Source of the DNA: Pseudomonas sp. GR 6-02
Lineage (GTDB): Bacteria > Pseudomonadota > Gammaproteobacteria > Pseudomonadales > Pseudomonadaceae
DNA: 64,000 nt
Direction: 5' to 3'
Assembly (NCBI RefSeq): GCF_001655615.1
Contig: NZ_CP011567.1
Location: 3,729,001 to 3,793,000 of the forward strand
A model generated the notes under the pieces. That model saw only the letters and a program-made list of their open reading frames with translations, had not been told where the DNA came from and searched no databases. Positions 17,387 to 24,969 of this stretch are shown here, one piece after another. Position 1 is the first letter of the stretch. Each line of letters starts with the position of its first letter. Made by a program: the position numbers and the translations under genes.

Positions 17387-19195
17387 ATGCCCCATGAAGG
17401 CAACCTGTTACAAGCCGCTGTCGTCTTTTTGTTCGCGGCGGTGCTCGCCGTTCCCTTGGCCAAGCGCCTGCAATTGGGGGCGGTGCTCGGCTATCTGTTT
17501 GCCGGGGTGATCATCGGGCCGTCGGTGCTGGGTTTGATCGGTAATCCACAAAGCGTCAGCCACATCTCCGAACTCGGGGTGGTGTTGTTGCTGTTCATCA
17601 TCGGCCTTGAGCTGTCGCCGCGACGTTTGTGGGTGATGCGCAAATCGGTGTTCGGCGTGGGCCTTGCGCAGGTGCTGTTGACCGGTTCGGTGATTGGTGT
17701 GCTGGCGTTGTTCGTGTTCGGCCAGTCCCTGAACAGTGCCATCGTGTTGGGCCTCGGCCTGGCGTTGTCGTCCACCGCGTTTGGCTTGCAAAGCCTGGCC
17801 GAGCGCAAGGAGCTGACCAGCCCCCATGGGCGGTTGGCGTTCGCGATTTTGCTGTTCCAGGACATCGCCGCGATCCCTTTGATCGCGATGGTGCCGTTGC
17901 TGGCCGGCGGTGATCACACCAGCAGCGCGGCCGAAGATTTGAACCATGGCTTGCGGGTGCTGGGCAGCATCGCGGTGGTGGTGATCGGCGGGCGTTATCT
18001 GTTGCGCCCGGTGTTTCGCGTGGTGGCCAAGACTGGTCTGCCGGAGGTGTCCACCGCCACCGCATTGCTGGTAGTGATCGGCACGGCGTGGCTGATGGAT
18101 CTGGTGGGCGTGTCCATGGCACTCGGCGCGTTCCTCGCCGGTTTGCTGCTGGCGGACTCCGAATACCGTCACGAACTGGAAGCGCAGATCGAACCGTTCA
18201 AGGGCCTGCTGCTGGGGCTGTTTTTCATCAGCGTCGGCATGGGTGCCAACTTGAGTCTGCTGCTCAGTGCGCCGGTCGTGGTGCTGGGGCTGACCCTGCT
18301 GCTGATCGCCATCAAGCTGCCGCTGCTGTTTGTGGTCGGTCGACTGGCCGGAGGGTTGGGCAAGGTTAATGCGATTCGTCTGGGGATCGTGCTGGCGGCC
18401 GGTGGTGAGTTTGCCTTCGTGGTGTTCAAGATCGGTCGGGACCAGGGCTTGTTCGAGCCGCGCCTGTACGACTTGCTGGTGTTGACCATCACCCTGTCGA
18501 TGGCGCTGACGCCGCTGTTGCTGCTCGCCTGCGCACGCCTGGTCAAACCCAAGGTGCAACCGGTGGAGGTGCCACAGAAGTTCCGTGAAATCGACGCCGA
18601 TACGCCCCGCGTGGTCATTGCCGGCATGGGCCGTATGGGGCAGATCGTGGCGCGGATTCTGCGGGCGCAGAACATCAAGTTCATCGCCCTCGACACCTCG
18701 GTGGAAACCATCGAACTGTCCCGCAGCTTCGGCGGCGTGCCGGTGTTCTACGGCGACCCGATGCGCCCGGAAATCCTCAGCGCGGCCAAGGTCGAGCAAG
18801 CGGAGTTCTTTGTGATCGCCACCGATGATCCGGACACCAACATCAAGACGGCCGAGGTGGTGCACAAGCTGTATCCGCACATCAAAATCATCGCCCGTGC
18901 CCGTAACCGTCAGCATGTGCACCGGTTGGTGGATGTCGGGGCGCAGGCGGTGCGGGAAACCTATTACTCCAGCCTGGAAATGACCCGGCGCACCCTGGTT
19001 GGCCTGGGGCTGACCCAAGCCCAGGCGGATGCGCGGATCAAGCGCTTTACCCATCACGACGAACAGGTGCTGGAGGCTCAGCACGCGGTGTATGACGATG
19101 CGGCCAAGGTGATGCAGACGGCGCAGGAAGCGCGGGCGGAACTGGCGAAGTTGTTTGAGTCGGATCAGCTGGAAGAGCAAGCGGGCAAGGTTTGA
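17387..19195 (+). CDS. Glutathione-regulated potassium-efflux antiporter, KefB/KefC family
   Basis: This 602-residue protein matches the length of KefB/KefC. The N-terminal 385 residues are a Na/H-exchanger domain with about 12 membrane segments and characteristic LGYLFAGVIIGPSVLGLI, GLALSSTAFGLQSL and FLAGLLLADSEYRHELEAQIEPFKGLLLGLFF stretches. A TrkA-N (RCK) domain follows from about residue 405, with GMGRMG at 413-418, and the tail is a coiled helix. KefC proteins release K+ when glutathione adducts bind the RCK domain. No KefF/KefG ancillary flavoprotein gene is adjacent. GGAG precedes the ATG. Confidence 0.93.
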   Translation: MPHEGNLLQAAVVFLFAAVLAVPLAKRLQLGAVLGYLFAGVIIGPSVLGLIGNPQSVSHISELGVVLLLFIIGLELSPRRLWVMRKSVFGVGLAQVLLTGSVIGVLALFVFGQSLNSAIVLGLGLALSSTAFGLQSLAERKELTSPHGRLAFAILLFQDIAAIPLIAMVPLLAGGDHTSSAAEDLNHGLRVLGSIAVVVIGGRYLLRPVFRVVAKTGLPEVSTATALLVVIGTAWLMDLVGVSMALGAFLAGLLLADSEYRHELEAQIEPFKGLLLGLFFISVGMGANLSLLLSAPVVVLGLTLLLIAIKLPLLFVVGRLAGGLGKVNAIRLGIVLAAGGEFAFVVFKIGRDQGLFEPRLYDLLVLTITLSMALTPLLLLACARLVKPKVQPVEVPQKFREIDADTPRVVIAGMGRMGQIVARILRAQNIKFIALDTSVETIELSRSFGGVPVFYGDPMRPEILSAAKVEQAEFFVIATDDPDTNIKTAEVVHKLYPHIKIIARARNRQHVHRLVDVGAQAVRETYYSSLEMTRRTLVGLGLTQAQADARIKRFTHHDEQVLEAQHAVYDDAAKVMQTAQEARAELAKLFESDQLEEQAGKV

Positions 19196-19210
19196 GGTGA
19201 CAGTGATGAC

Positions 19211-19236
19211 TTCATCGCGAGCAAGCTCGCGATGAA
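19211..19236. repeat. Short REP-like palindrome
   Basis: TTCATCGCGAGC at 19211 is mirrored by GCTCGCGATGAA ending at 19236. It lies in the 83-base gap between the convergent antiporter and cytochrome b561 genes and may work as a bidirectional 3'-end structure. Confidence 0.65.
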
Positions 19237-19278
19237 CGATAACGCAGTGTTCGAGGCAGCCCGAACGTCCAGGGAAAC

Positions 19279-19851
19279 TTATCGCTGACGCTCGTTGACA
19301 CCCGCACCAAAGCCCTTGGGCAGCATGCGCGTGAGCGTGTTGTCGCGAACCCAGTAGTGATGGACCAACCCCGCCGCCGCGTGCAAACCGATCAGCCAGT
19401 AACCGGCACTGCCGAGCCACTCATGCCAATGCTTGAATTGCTTGGCCAGCACGGGATCAACCGCCACCGGCGCCGGCAGGAAGAAATCGAAATACGGCAT
19501 TGGCTTGCCGCCGGCGGCCAGCATCAACCAGGCCAATAGCGGTGTTGCAATCATCAGCACATACAGCGCCAGGTGCATGAGGTGCGAGACGCCGGTCTGC
19601 CAGGTTGACAGAGCCGGGGTAATCGGTGGCCGGGGGGTGAGGCGCCCGAGCAGGCGGACCCAGACCAACGCAAAAATGCTCAATCCGAATAAGCCGTGAA
19701 GCCCCAGAAAAAGACCCCTCAAATCACTTCCACGGGGCAGTAGCCCTTTGATCTCGATGCAGCCATAAACGCCGACGAACAGCGCCAACATCAGCCAGTG
19801 CAAGGTGATCGAGAGTTTTCCATACCGGTGTACTGCTGAATCTCGGGTCAT
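19279..19851 (-). CDS. Cytochrome b561 family protein
   Basis: This 190-residue inner-membrane dihaem cytochrome has four membrane segments with the family histidines: His18 in SITLHWLML, GLHGLFG in segment 2, LMHLALY in segment 3 and GLHAAAGLVHHY in segment 4. Such proteins pass electrons from quinol to periplasmic acceptors, including superoxide in E. coli CybB. I chose the ATG at 19851 because the conserved protein begins MTRDSAVHRYGKLS and GAGG precedes it. It is divergent from the operon starting at 20038 and shares its promoter region, so the array at 19949 may also affect it. Confidence 0.9.
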   Translation of the reverse strand: MTRDSAVHRYGKLSITLHWLMLALFVGVYGCIEIKGLLPRGSDLRGLFLGLHGLFGLSIFALVWVRLLGRLTPRPPITPALSTWQTGVSHLMHLALYVLMIATPLLAWLMLAAGGKPMPYFDFFLPAPVAVDPVLAKQFKHWHEWLGSAGYWLIGLHAAAGLVHHYWVRDNTLTRMLPKGFGAGVNERQR

Positions 19852-19948
19852 ACAGAGCCTCTTGAAGATCGGTGGCGGCTGCCGACTCATTTCGTGCAGC
19901 CTGGATCCGGTTTCGTCGAACCGACCGGCGCCACCCTGCCTGTCCAGT

Positions 19949-20003
19949 CTTAAGACAATCTGAAGATAACCTTCAGACTTCGTTAAGAATCGCCTTTGAT
20001 ACT
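19949..20003 (+). promoter_or_regulatory. Four-hexamer OmpR-family response-regulator array and promoter
   Basis: CTTAAG (19949), CTGAAG (19960), CTTCAG (19971) and GTTAAG (19982) follow each other with exactly five bases between them, an 11-bp period. This is the half-site and spacing of PmrA/QseB-type boxes (CTTAAG-N5-CTTAAG). The last hexamer lies where a -35 element would be for a -10 candidate GATACT at 19998. Two overlapping PmrA/QseB-type sites therefore sit in an activator position upstream of the operon that encodes such a regulator at its end. Confidence 0.75.
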
Positions 20004-20037
20004 CCCCCCAAACTGACTCGGGGAGGCGTTCTTGCCC

Positions 20038-20715
20038 ATGCACGATTTTGACTGGAACATCCCTCTGCCCCTGCACTTCGGTCAAGCCGAAACCTCGCAG
20101 ATGAGTCTGGTCAGGGCCTTGCCAGACGATGCCCAGCGACCCGTCTTCGAAGCTTTTATCCAGCAGCGTTTTCGCAAGGCCCATGGCGCCGATATCCGCC
20201 ATTTCATGCCACAACTGTTCGGCCTGAGCGATGAGTCCGACACGCTGTGTGCGGTGGCCGGCTTACGACTGGCCAGTGCCGAACCCTTGTTTCTGGAGCG
20301 TTACCTGGACGAGGCGATCGATCCGCTGATCAGCGCCGCTGCCGGCCAACCGGTGGACCGGGCCGGGATTGTCGAGGTCGGTAACCTCGCAGCCAGCGAT
20401 ACCGGCAGCGCGCGGCTGAGCATCGTCGCCATCACCTATCTGTTGGCCATGGGCGGGCTGGAATGGGTGGCGTTCACCGGCAACATCGGGCTGGTAAACA
20501 GTTTTCATCGCCTGGGTTTGAAGCCGGTGACGCTCTGCGCCGCCGATCCCGAGCGGTTGGGCGACGACCGTCACCACTGGGGCAGTTATTACGAGAGCCA
20601 GCCATGGGTGCATGTCGGCAACATCCGCGCCGGCTTCATTCATTTGCGCAACATCGGCCTGTTCAATCGCCTGGGGCTGCCAACCTCCCTTGAGGAGTCC
20701 AGCCATGTCGCCTGA
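20038..20715 (+). CDS. Thermostable hemolysin (T_hemolysin) family protein, probable GNAT-fold acyltransferase
   Basis: This 225-residue protein belongs to the family named after the Vibrio thermostable hemolysin (delta-VPH). No signal peptide or membrane segment is visible. The core IVEVGNLAASDTGSARLSI (Glu113) followed by LAMGGLEWVAFTGNIGLVNSFHRLGLKP has the layout of GNAT and autoinducer-synthase folds, so an acyltransferase role is more likely than pore formation; this is inference. GGAGG lies 11 bases before the ATG at 20038 and 5 bases before a TTG at 20032, which could be the true start and would add two residues. It heads a seven-gene operon and overlaps the next gene by 11 bases. Confidence 0.82.
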   Translation: MHDFDWNIPLPLHFGQAETSQMSLVRALPDDAQRPVFEAFIQQRFRKAHGADIRHFMPQLFGLSDESDTLCAVAGLRLASAEPLFLERYLDEAIDPLISAAAGQPVDRAGIVEVGNLAASDTGSARLSIVAITYLLAMGGLEWVAFTGNIGLVNSFHRLGLKPVTLCAADPERLGDDRHHWGSYYESQPWVHVGNIRAGFIHLRNIGLFNRLGLPTSLEESSHVA

Positions 20716-22186
20716 AATGGAGCGTTTCAAACAAACCCTGCGCCATCACGCCGAACACAAAGGCAACGCCGTCGCCCTGTGGGGCGATCAGTTGAAACTC
20801 GACTACGCCACGCTGTACGCCGAGGTCACGGATCGCCAACAGCGTCTTCGTGATGAGCACGTCAAAGTGGTCGCGCTGGCTCTGGACAACGGTACCGAGG
20901 CGATGCTCTGGGACCTGGCCATCCTGTTCGAAGGCCTGACCTGCCTGACGTTGCCGCCCTTCTTCAGCCCGGCACAACGCATTCATTGCCTGCAACAGAG
21001 CCAGGCCGAACGGGTGATTGCCGAGCCGGAACTGGACGCCGAACTGCAAGGGGCCGGCTATGAACACACAGGCGAATTCTGGCGTCGTTCCTTCAGCGGC
21101 CCGAACCTCATCCCCGAAGGCACCGCCAAACTCACCTTCACTTCCGGCACCACCGGCACACCCAAAGGTGTATGCCTGAGCGCCGAAAGCCTTTTGCGAG
21201 TGGCCCGTGAACTGGATCAGGCGAGCAAGCCCACCCATCCGCGACATCACTTGGCACTGCTGCCCCTGGCGATTCTGCTGGAAAACCTCGGCTGTTATGC
21301 CGCGCTGTATGCCGGCGCGACCCTCAGCGTGCCGAGCCAGAAAACCCTGGGCATTCAGGGGGCCAGCGGTGTCGATGTGCCGCGCTTGTTGGGGTGTCTG
21401 GCCTCCCGCGCGCCCGAGAGCTTGATCCTGGTGCCACAGTTGCTGCTGATGCTGGTCAGCGCCGCCGAGCAAAAAGCGTTCAACCCCCAATCGTTGCGTT
21501 TTGCCGCCGTGGGCGGTGCGCGGGTTTCCGAAGAACTGCTGCATCGTGCCCAACGCATCGGCATGCCAGTGTATGAAGGTTACGGATTGTCAGAATGTGC
21601 GTCGGTGGTGTGCCTCAATCGCCCCGGAGCACACCGCCCCGGCAGCGTCGGCCGGCCCCTGCCCCATGTAGAAATTCGCCTGGCCGACGACGGCGAAGTG
21701 CTGGTCAAGGGCTCGACCCTGCTCGGCTATCTGGGGCAAGCGCCCTACCACGATGAATGGTGGCCGACCGGCGATCTCGGCGAGTTCGACCCGGAAGGCT
21801 TTCTCTACCTCAACGGGCGCAAGAAACATCAGTTCATCACCAGTTTCGGCCGCAACGTCAACCCGGAATGGGTCGAGGCCGAACTCACCCAGCGTCGCCA
21901 CATCGCTCAGGCGTTCGTCTACGGCGAAGCGATGCCGAGCAACCACGCCCTGCTCTGGCCCCATCGACCGGACTGCACCGATGAAGAGCTGGCCACCGCC
22001 GTGGCCCAGGCCAATGAGGCCTTGCCCGATTACGCTCAGGTTCATCACTGGACCCGTCTCGATCAACCCTTCACCCCCGCCAACGGCCTGCTGACCGCCA
22101 ATGGCCGACCGCGCCGCGATGCCATTGTCGAGCGTTACCGGGCGCTGCTCACTGAATCCGTTTTCCCCGAGGTATCTGCACCATGA
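20705..22186 (+). CDS. AMP-binding (acyl-adenylate forming) enzyme
   Basis: This 493-residue ANL-superfamily enzyme would activate a carboxylic acid as adenylate and pass it to CoA or a carrier. The phosphate-binding loop TFTSGTTGTPKGV, YEGYGLSECASV and WWPTGDLGEF are present. The C-terminal motif that normally carries the catalytic lysine reads LLTANGRPRRDAI, with Arg468 where Lys is expected, so the adenylation step may be altered. No carrier domain is fused. It starts inside the end of the preceding gene with GAGG upstream, and its stop overlaps the next ATG (ATGA). The natural substrate is probably an aliphatic acid, by context only. Confidence 0.87.
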   Translation: MSPEMERFKQTLRHHAEHKGNAVALWGDQLKLDYATLYAEVTDRQQRLRDEHVKVVALALDNGTEAMLWDLAILFEGLTCLTLPPFFSPAQRIHCLQQSQAERVIAEPELDAELQGAGYEHTGEFWRRSFSGPNLIPEGTAKLTFTSGTTGTPKGVCLSAESLLRVARELDQASKPTHPRHHLALLPLAILLENLGCYAALYAGATLSVPSQKTLGIQGASGVDVPRLLGCLASRAPESLILVPQLLLMLVSAAEQKAFNPQSLRFAAVGGARVSEELLHRAQRIGMPVYEGYGLSECASVVCLNRPGAHRPGSVGRPLPHVEIRLADDGEVLVKGSTLLGYLGQAPYHDEWWPTGDLGEFDPEGFLYLNGRKKHQFITSFGRNVNPEWVEAELTQRRHIAQAFVYGEAMPSNHALLWPHRPDCTDEELATAVAQANEALPDYAQVHHWTRLDQPFTPANGLLTANGRPRRDAIVERYRALLTESVFPEVSAP

Positions 22187-22857
22187 GTTTTTTCGACACG
22201 CTGCAAGAAGCCACCTATCAAGAACGCCATGAGCTGTTCAATCTGCCGATCATCCGCGATGCCCTTGAGGGCAACGTGAGCCTGGACAGCTACCGCGCCT
22301 TCCTCACCCAGGCCTACTACCATGTGCGCCATACCGTGCCGTTGATGATGGCGTGCGGCGCACGTCTGCCACAGCGTCTGGAATGGCTGCGCAAAGCGGT
22401 GTGCGAGTACATCGAGGACGAATACGGCCACGAACAGTGGGTGCTCGACGACATCGCAGCCTGTGGCGGCGACAAAGACGCCGTGCGTGATGGTCGTCCA
22501 TCGCTGCCGATCGAGTTGATGGTCAGCTTTCTTTACGACCTGATTGCCCGGGACAACCCGGTGGGCCTGTTCGGCATGGTCAACGTGCTGGAAGGCACCA
22601 GCATCGCCCTGGCCACCCACGCGGCCGGCAGCATCCGCGAACGCCTGGCGCTGCCGGAGACCGCCTTCAGCTACCTGAGCTCCCACGGCTCACTGGATAT
22701 CGAACACATGCAGACCTACCGCCGCTTGATGAACCTGCTCGAAGACCCGGCCGACCAGGCTGCGGTGATTCATGCCTCAAAGGTCGTGTACACGCTCTAC
22801 ACCGACATGTTCCGTGGCCTGCCGCGCGATGGGGAGAATCTGCATGCGCCCGTCTGA
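22183..22857 (+). CDS. Haem-oxygenase-like diiron oxidase (TenA/HDO superfamily)
   Basis: This 224-residue all-helical protein is usually annotated as TenA-like or 'iron-containing redox enzyme'. Candidate iron ligands fall in the pattern of haem-oxygenase-like diiron oxidases such as SznF and UndA: Glu80 and His83 in EDEYGHEQ, Glu137 in NVLEGTS, and His168, Asp172 and His175 in SSHGSLDIEHMQ (H-x3-D-x2-H). The thiaminase active-site cysteine of true TenA is not evident. Members oxidise amino or fatty acids, for example decarboxylating lauric acid to undecene. Position between the AMP-binding and SDR genes, with ATGA overlap, argues for a metabolic oxidation step in one pathway. Confidence 0.85.
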   Translation: MSFFDTLQEATYQERHELFNLPIIRDALEGNVSLDSYRAFLTQAYYHVRHTVPLMMACGARLPQRLEWLRKAVCEYIEDEYGHEQWVLDDIAACGGDKDAVRDGRPSLPIELMVSFLYDLIARDNPVGLFGMVNVLEGTSIALATHAAGSIRERLALPETAFSYLSSHGSLDIEHMQTYRRLMNLLEDPADQAAVIHASKVVYTLYTDMFRGLPRDGENLHAPV

Positions 22858-23653
22858 GGCACGCGTGGTATTGACCGGCGCCAGTGGCGGCATCGGCCTG
22901 GCCATCGCCGGCACCCTGTGTGCCAGTGGTGCACACGTATTGGCCGTGGCCCGGCATCGAGAGTCGCTGGAGCCCTTGCTCGAGCGCTACCCGGAGCAGT
23001 TGCGCTGGGTCGGGGCGGACCTGACCCTGCCCGACGACCGGCGCAAAGTGCTGGCGGCGGCCGAGGCCATCGGCGGCATCAACCTGCTGATCAATGCCGC
23101 GGGCGTCAATCACTTCGCCATGCTCGAACAGCTCGATGACAGCGAGATCAACGCCATGCTCGCGGTGAACGTCGGCGCGCCGATCAGCCTGACCAGGCTG
23201 TTGCTGCCGCTGCTCAGGCAGGCCGAGAGTGCCATGGTGGTGAACGTCGGTTCGACCTACGGCTCCATCGGCTACCCCGGTTACGCCAGCTATTGCGCCA
23301 CCAAGTTTGCCCTGCGCGGTTTCTCCGAAGCCCTGCGCCGGGAACTGGCCGATACCCGGATCAACGTGCTCTATGTCGCTCCCCGGGCAACCCATACCAG
23401 CATGAACAGCGCGGCGGCCCAAGCGCTGAACGATGCGCTCAAAGCCAATGTCGACGACCCGCAGACCGTTGCCTCGGCGGTCATCCACGCCATTGCCGGC
23501 GACCGTCGCGACTTGTACCTGGGCTGGCCGGAACGCTTTTTCGTGCGCCTGAACAGTCTGTTGCCGCATCTGGTGGACCGTGGCTTGCGCAAGCAATTGC
23601 CGCTGATCCGTCGCCTGAGTCAGAAGCCCGATAAGGAGAGCCTCAAACCATGA
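22844..23653 (+). CDS. Short-chain dehydrogenase/reductase
   Basis: This 269-residue classical SDR has the Rossmann motif TGASGGIG (residues 11-18), the structural NAAG motif (84-87), Ser137 and the catalytic pair Tyr150/Lys154 in YASYCATK. Arginines after the second strand (AVARHRES) suggest NADP(H) preference. The C-terminal extension FFVRLNSLLPHLVDRGLRKQLP resembles SDRs that act on acyl chains. GGGGAG precedes the ATG, which lies inside the preceding gene; the stop overlaps the next ATG by four bases. Confidence 0.9.
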   Translation: MRPSEARVVLTGASGGIGLAIAGTLCASGAHVLAVARHRESLEPLLERYPEQLRWVGADLTLPDDRRKVLAAAEAIGGINLLINAAGVNHFAMLEQLDDSEINAMLAVNVGAPISLTRLLLPLLRQAESAMVVNVGSTYGSIGYPGYASYCATKFALRGFSEALRRELADTRINVLYVAPRATHTSMNSAAAQALNDALKANVDDPQTVASAVIHAIAGDRRDLYLGWPERFFVRLNSLLPHLVDRGLRKQLPLIRRLSQKPDKESLKP

Positions 23654-24294
23654 AGAAAATTCTCGCCTGCTTGTTGCTCGCCGTGCTGAGCCAAAGCGTC
23701 TGGGCGCTGGACGCCGCCGATCAGCAGCGCCTCAATGCCATCCAACAGAGCTGGGCACACATCCAGTACGAATTGCCCGCCGAACAGCGCAGCGCCGCCT
23801 TCGAAAAACTCGCAGCCCAGGCCTCGGCGTTCACCCGGGAACGCCAGTCCCTGGCCGAAGCGTGGATCTGGTCCGGCATCGTCACCAGCAGTTGGGCCGG
23901 CGCCCAGGGTGGCCTCGGTGCCCTGAGCAAGGCCAAGGCAGCCAAAGTCGATCTGGAAAAAGCCCTGGCCATCGATCCCAAGGCCCTGCAAGGCTCGGCC
24001 TACACCAGCCTCGCGGCGCTGTATGATCGGGTGCCCGGCTGGCCTATCGGTTTCGGCGACGCCGACAAGGCCGAAAAACTGTTGAAGCAGGCCTTGGACC
24101 TGAACCCGACCGGCATCGACAGCCTGTACTTCTGGGGTGATCACCTTTACCGTCAAAAGCGCTATGGTGAAGCTCGGGATGCCCTGCAAAAAGCCCTGCA
24201 CGCCGCGCCCCGTCCTGGCCGGGAAAGCGCCGACGCCGGGCGTCGCAAAGAGATCGAAGCATTACTGGGTGACGTGAACAAGAAACTCGACTGA
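23650..24294 (+). CDS. Exported TPR-repeat protein
   Basis: This 214-residue protein has a signal peptide (MKKILACLLLAVLSQSVWA, cleavage near residue 19) and then helical repeats. TPR units are visible around residues 95-125 (AKVDLEKALAIDPKALQGSAYTSLAALY) and 135-185 (AEKLLKQALDLNPTGIDSLYFWGDHLY, then YGEARDALQKALHAAP). A short cysteine-containing h-region does not make a convincing lipobox, so it is probably soluble in the periplasm. It lies between the enzymes and the two-component genes, 12 bases before the response regulator, so it may link the product to the sensor or to export. Confidence 0.82.
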   Translation: MKKILACLLLAVLSQSVWALDAADQQRLNAIQQSWAHIQYELPAEQRSAAFEKLAAQASAFTRERQSLAEAWIWSGIVTSSWAGAQGGLGALSKAKAAKVDLEKALAIDPKALQGSAYTSLAALYDRVPGWPIGFGDADKAEKLLKQALDLNPTGIDSLYFWGDHLYRQKRYGEARDALQKALHAAPRPGRESADAGRRKEIEALLGDVNKKLD

Positions 24295-24306
24295 CAGGAG
24301 TCCCGT

Positions 24307-24969
24307 GTGCGCTTATTACTGATCGAGGATGACGTAGCCCTTGGCGAGGGCATTCATCAGGCCCTGGGCCGTGAGGGTTACACCGTCGACTGGCTGCAGG
24401 ACGGCAGCAACGCCTTGCATTCACTGCTCAGCGAAACCTTCGATGTGGCCGTGCTCGACCTCGGCCTGCCGCGCATGGACGGTCTGGAAGTGTTGCGCCG
24501 CTTGCGTGACAGCGGCTCGAACCTGCCGGTGCTGATCCTCACCTCACGGGATGCCACTGAAGACCGCATCGCCGGGCTGGATGCCGGCGCCGACGATTAC
24601 CTGGTTAAACCCTTCGATCTGGCCGAACTCAAGGCTCGCCTGCGAGCTTTGTTGCGCCGCAGTGCCGGTCGCGCGCAAGTGCTGATCGAACACGCTGGCA
24701 TCTGCCTGAACCCCGGCACCCAGCAAGTCAGCTATCAGGGCGAACCGGTGGCGCTGACGCCCAAGGAATATCAACTGCTCCATGAATTGCTCTCGCCTCC
24801 GGGCCGGGTCATGACCCGCGATCACCTGATGCAACTGCTTTACGGCTGGAACGAAGAAGCCGAAAGCAACACCCTGGAAGTGCACATCCATCACTTGCGC
24901 AAGAAGTTCTCCACCGACCTGATCCGCACCATTCGTGGGGTGGGTTATCTGGTGGAGGAGCGTCGATGA
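24307..24969 (+). CDS. OmpR-family response regulator (QseB/PmrA-like)
   Basis: This 220-residue protein has a receiver domain (residues 1-115) with acidic pair Asp8/Asp9, phosphorylation site Asp51 in VAVLDLGLP, and Lys in DDYLVKPF, then a winged-helix DNA-binding domain (about 125-218, ALTPKEYQLLHELLSPPGRV and VHIHHLRKKF). The start is GTG; GGAG lies eight bases upstream. The close similarity to QseB/PmrA-type regulators fits the CTTAAG-type array upstream of the operon. The stop overlaps the kinase ATG. Confidence 0.93.
   Translation: MRLLLIEDDVALGEGIHQALGREGYTVDWLQDGSNALHSLLSETFDVAVLDLGLPRMDGLEVLRRLRDSGSNLPVLILTSRDATEDRIAGLDAGADDYLVKPFDLAELKARLRALLRRSAGRAQVLIEHAGICLNPGTQQVSYQGEPVALTPKEYQLLHELLSPPGRVMTRDHLMQLLYGWNEEAESNTLEVHIHHLRKKFSTDLIRTIRGVGYLVEERR

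Noticed and set aside
17408..19420. 670-codon Gln/His-rich open frame on the minus strand
   Set aside because: It lies antisense to the KefB/KefC gene and has the composition of an antisense frame.
19279..20214. 311-codon version of the cytochrome b561 gene
   Set aside because: The first 121 codons are antisense to the T_hemolysin gene and cover its promoter; the cytochrome is complete from 19851.
20038..20715. Secreted hemolysin toxin, as the family name suggests
   Set aside because: No signal peptide, membrane segment or secretion genes are present, and the neighbours are metabolic enzymes.
22183..22857. TenA thiaminase of thiamin salvage
   Set aside because: No other thiamin genes or TPP riboswitch are nearby, and the metal-ligand pattern H-x3-D-x2-H fits a diiron oxidase.
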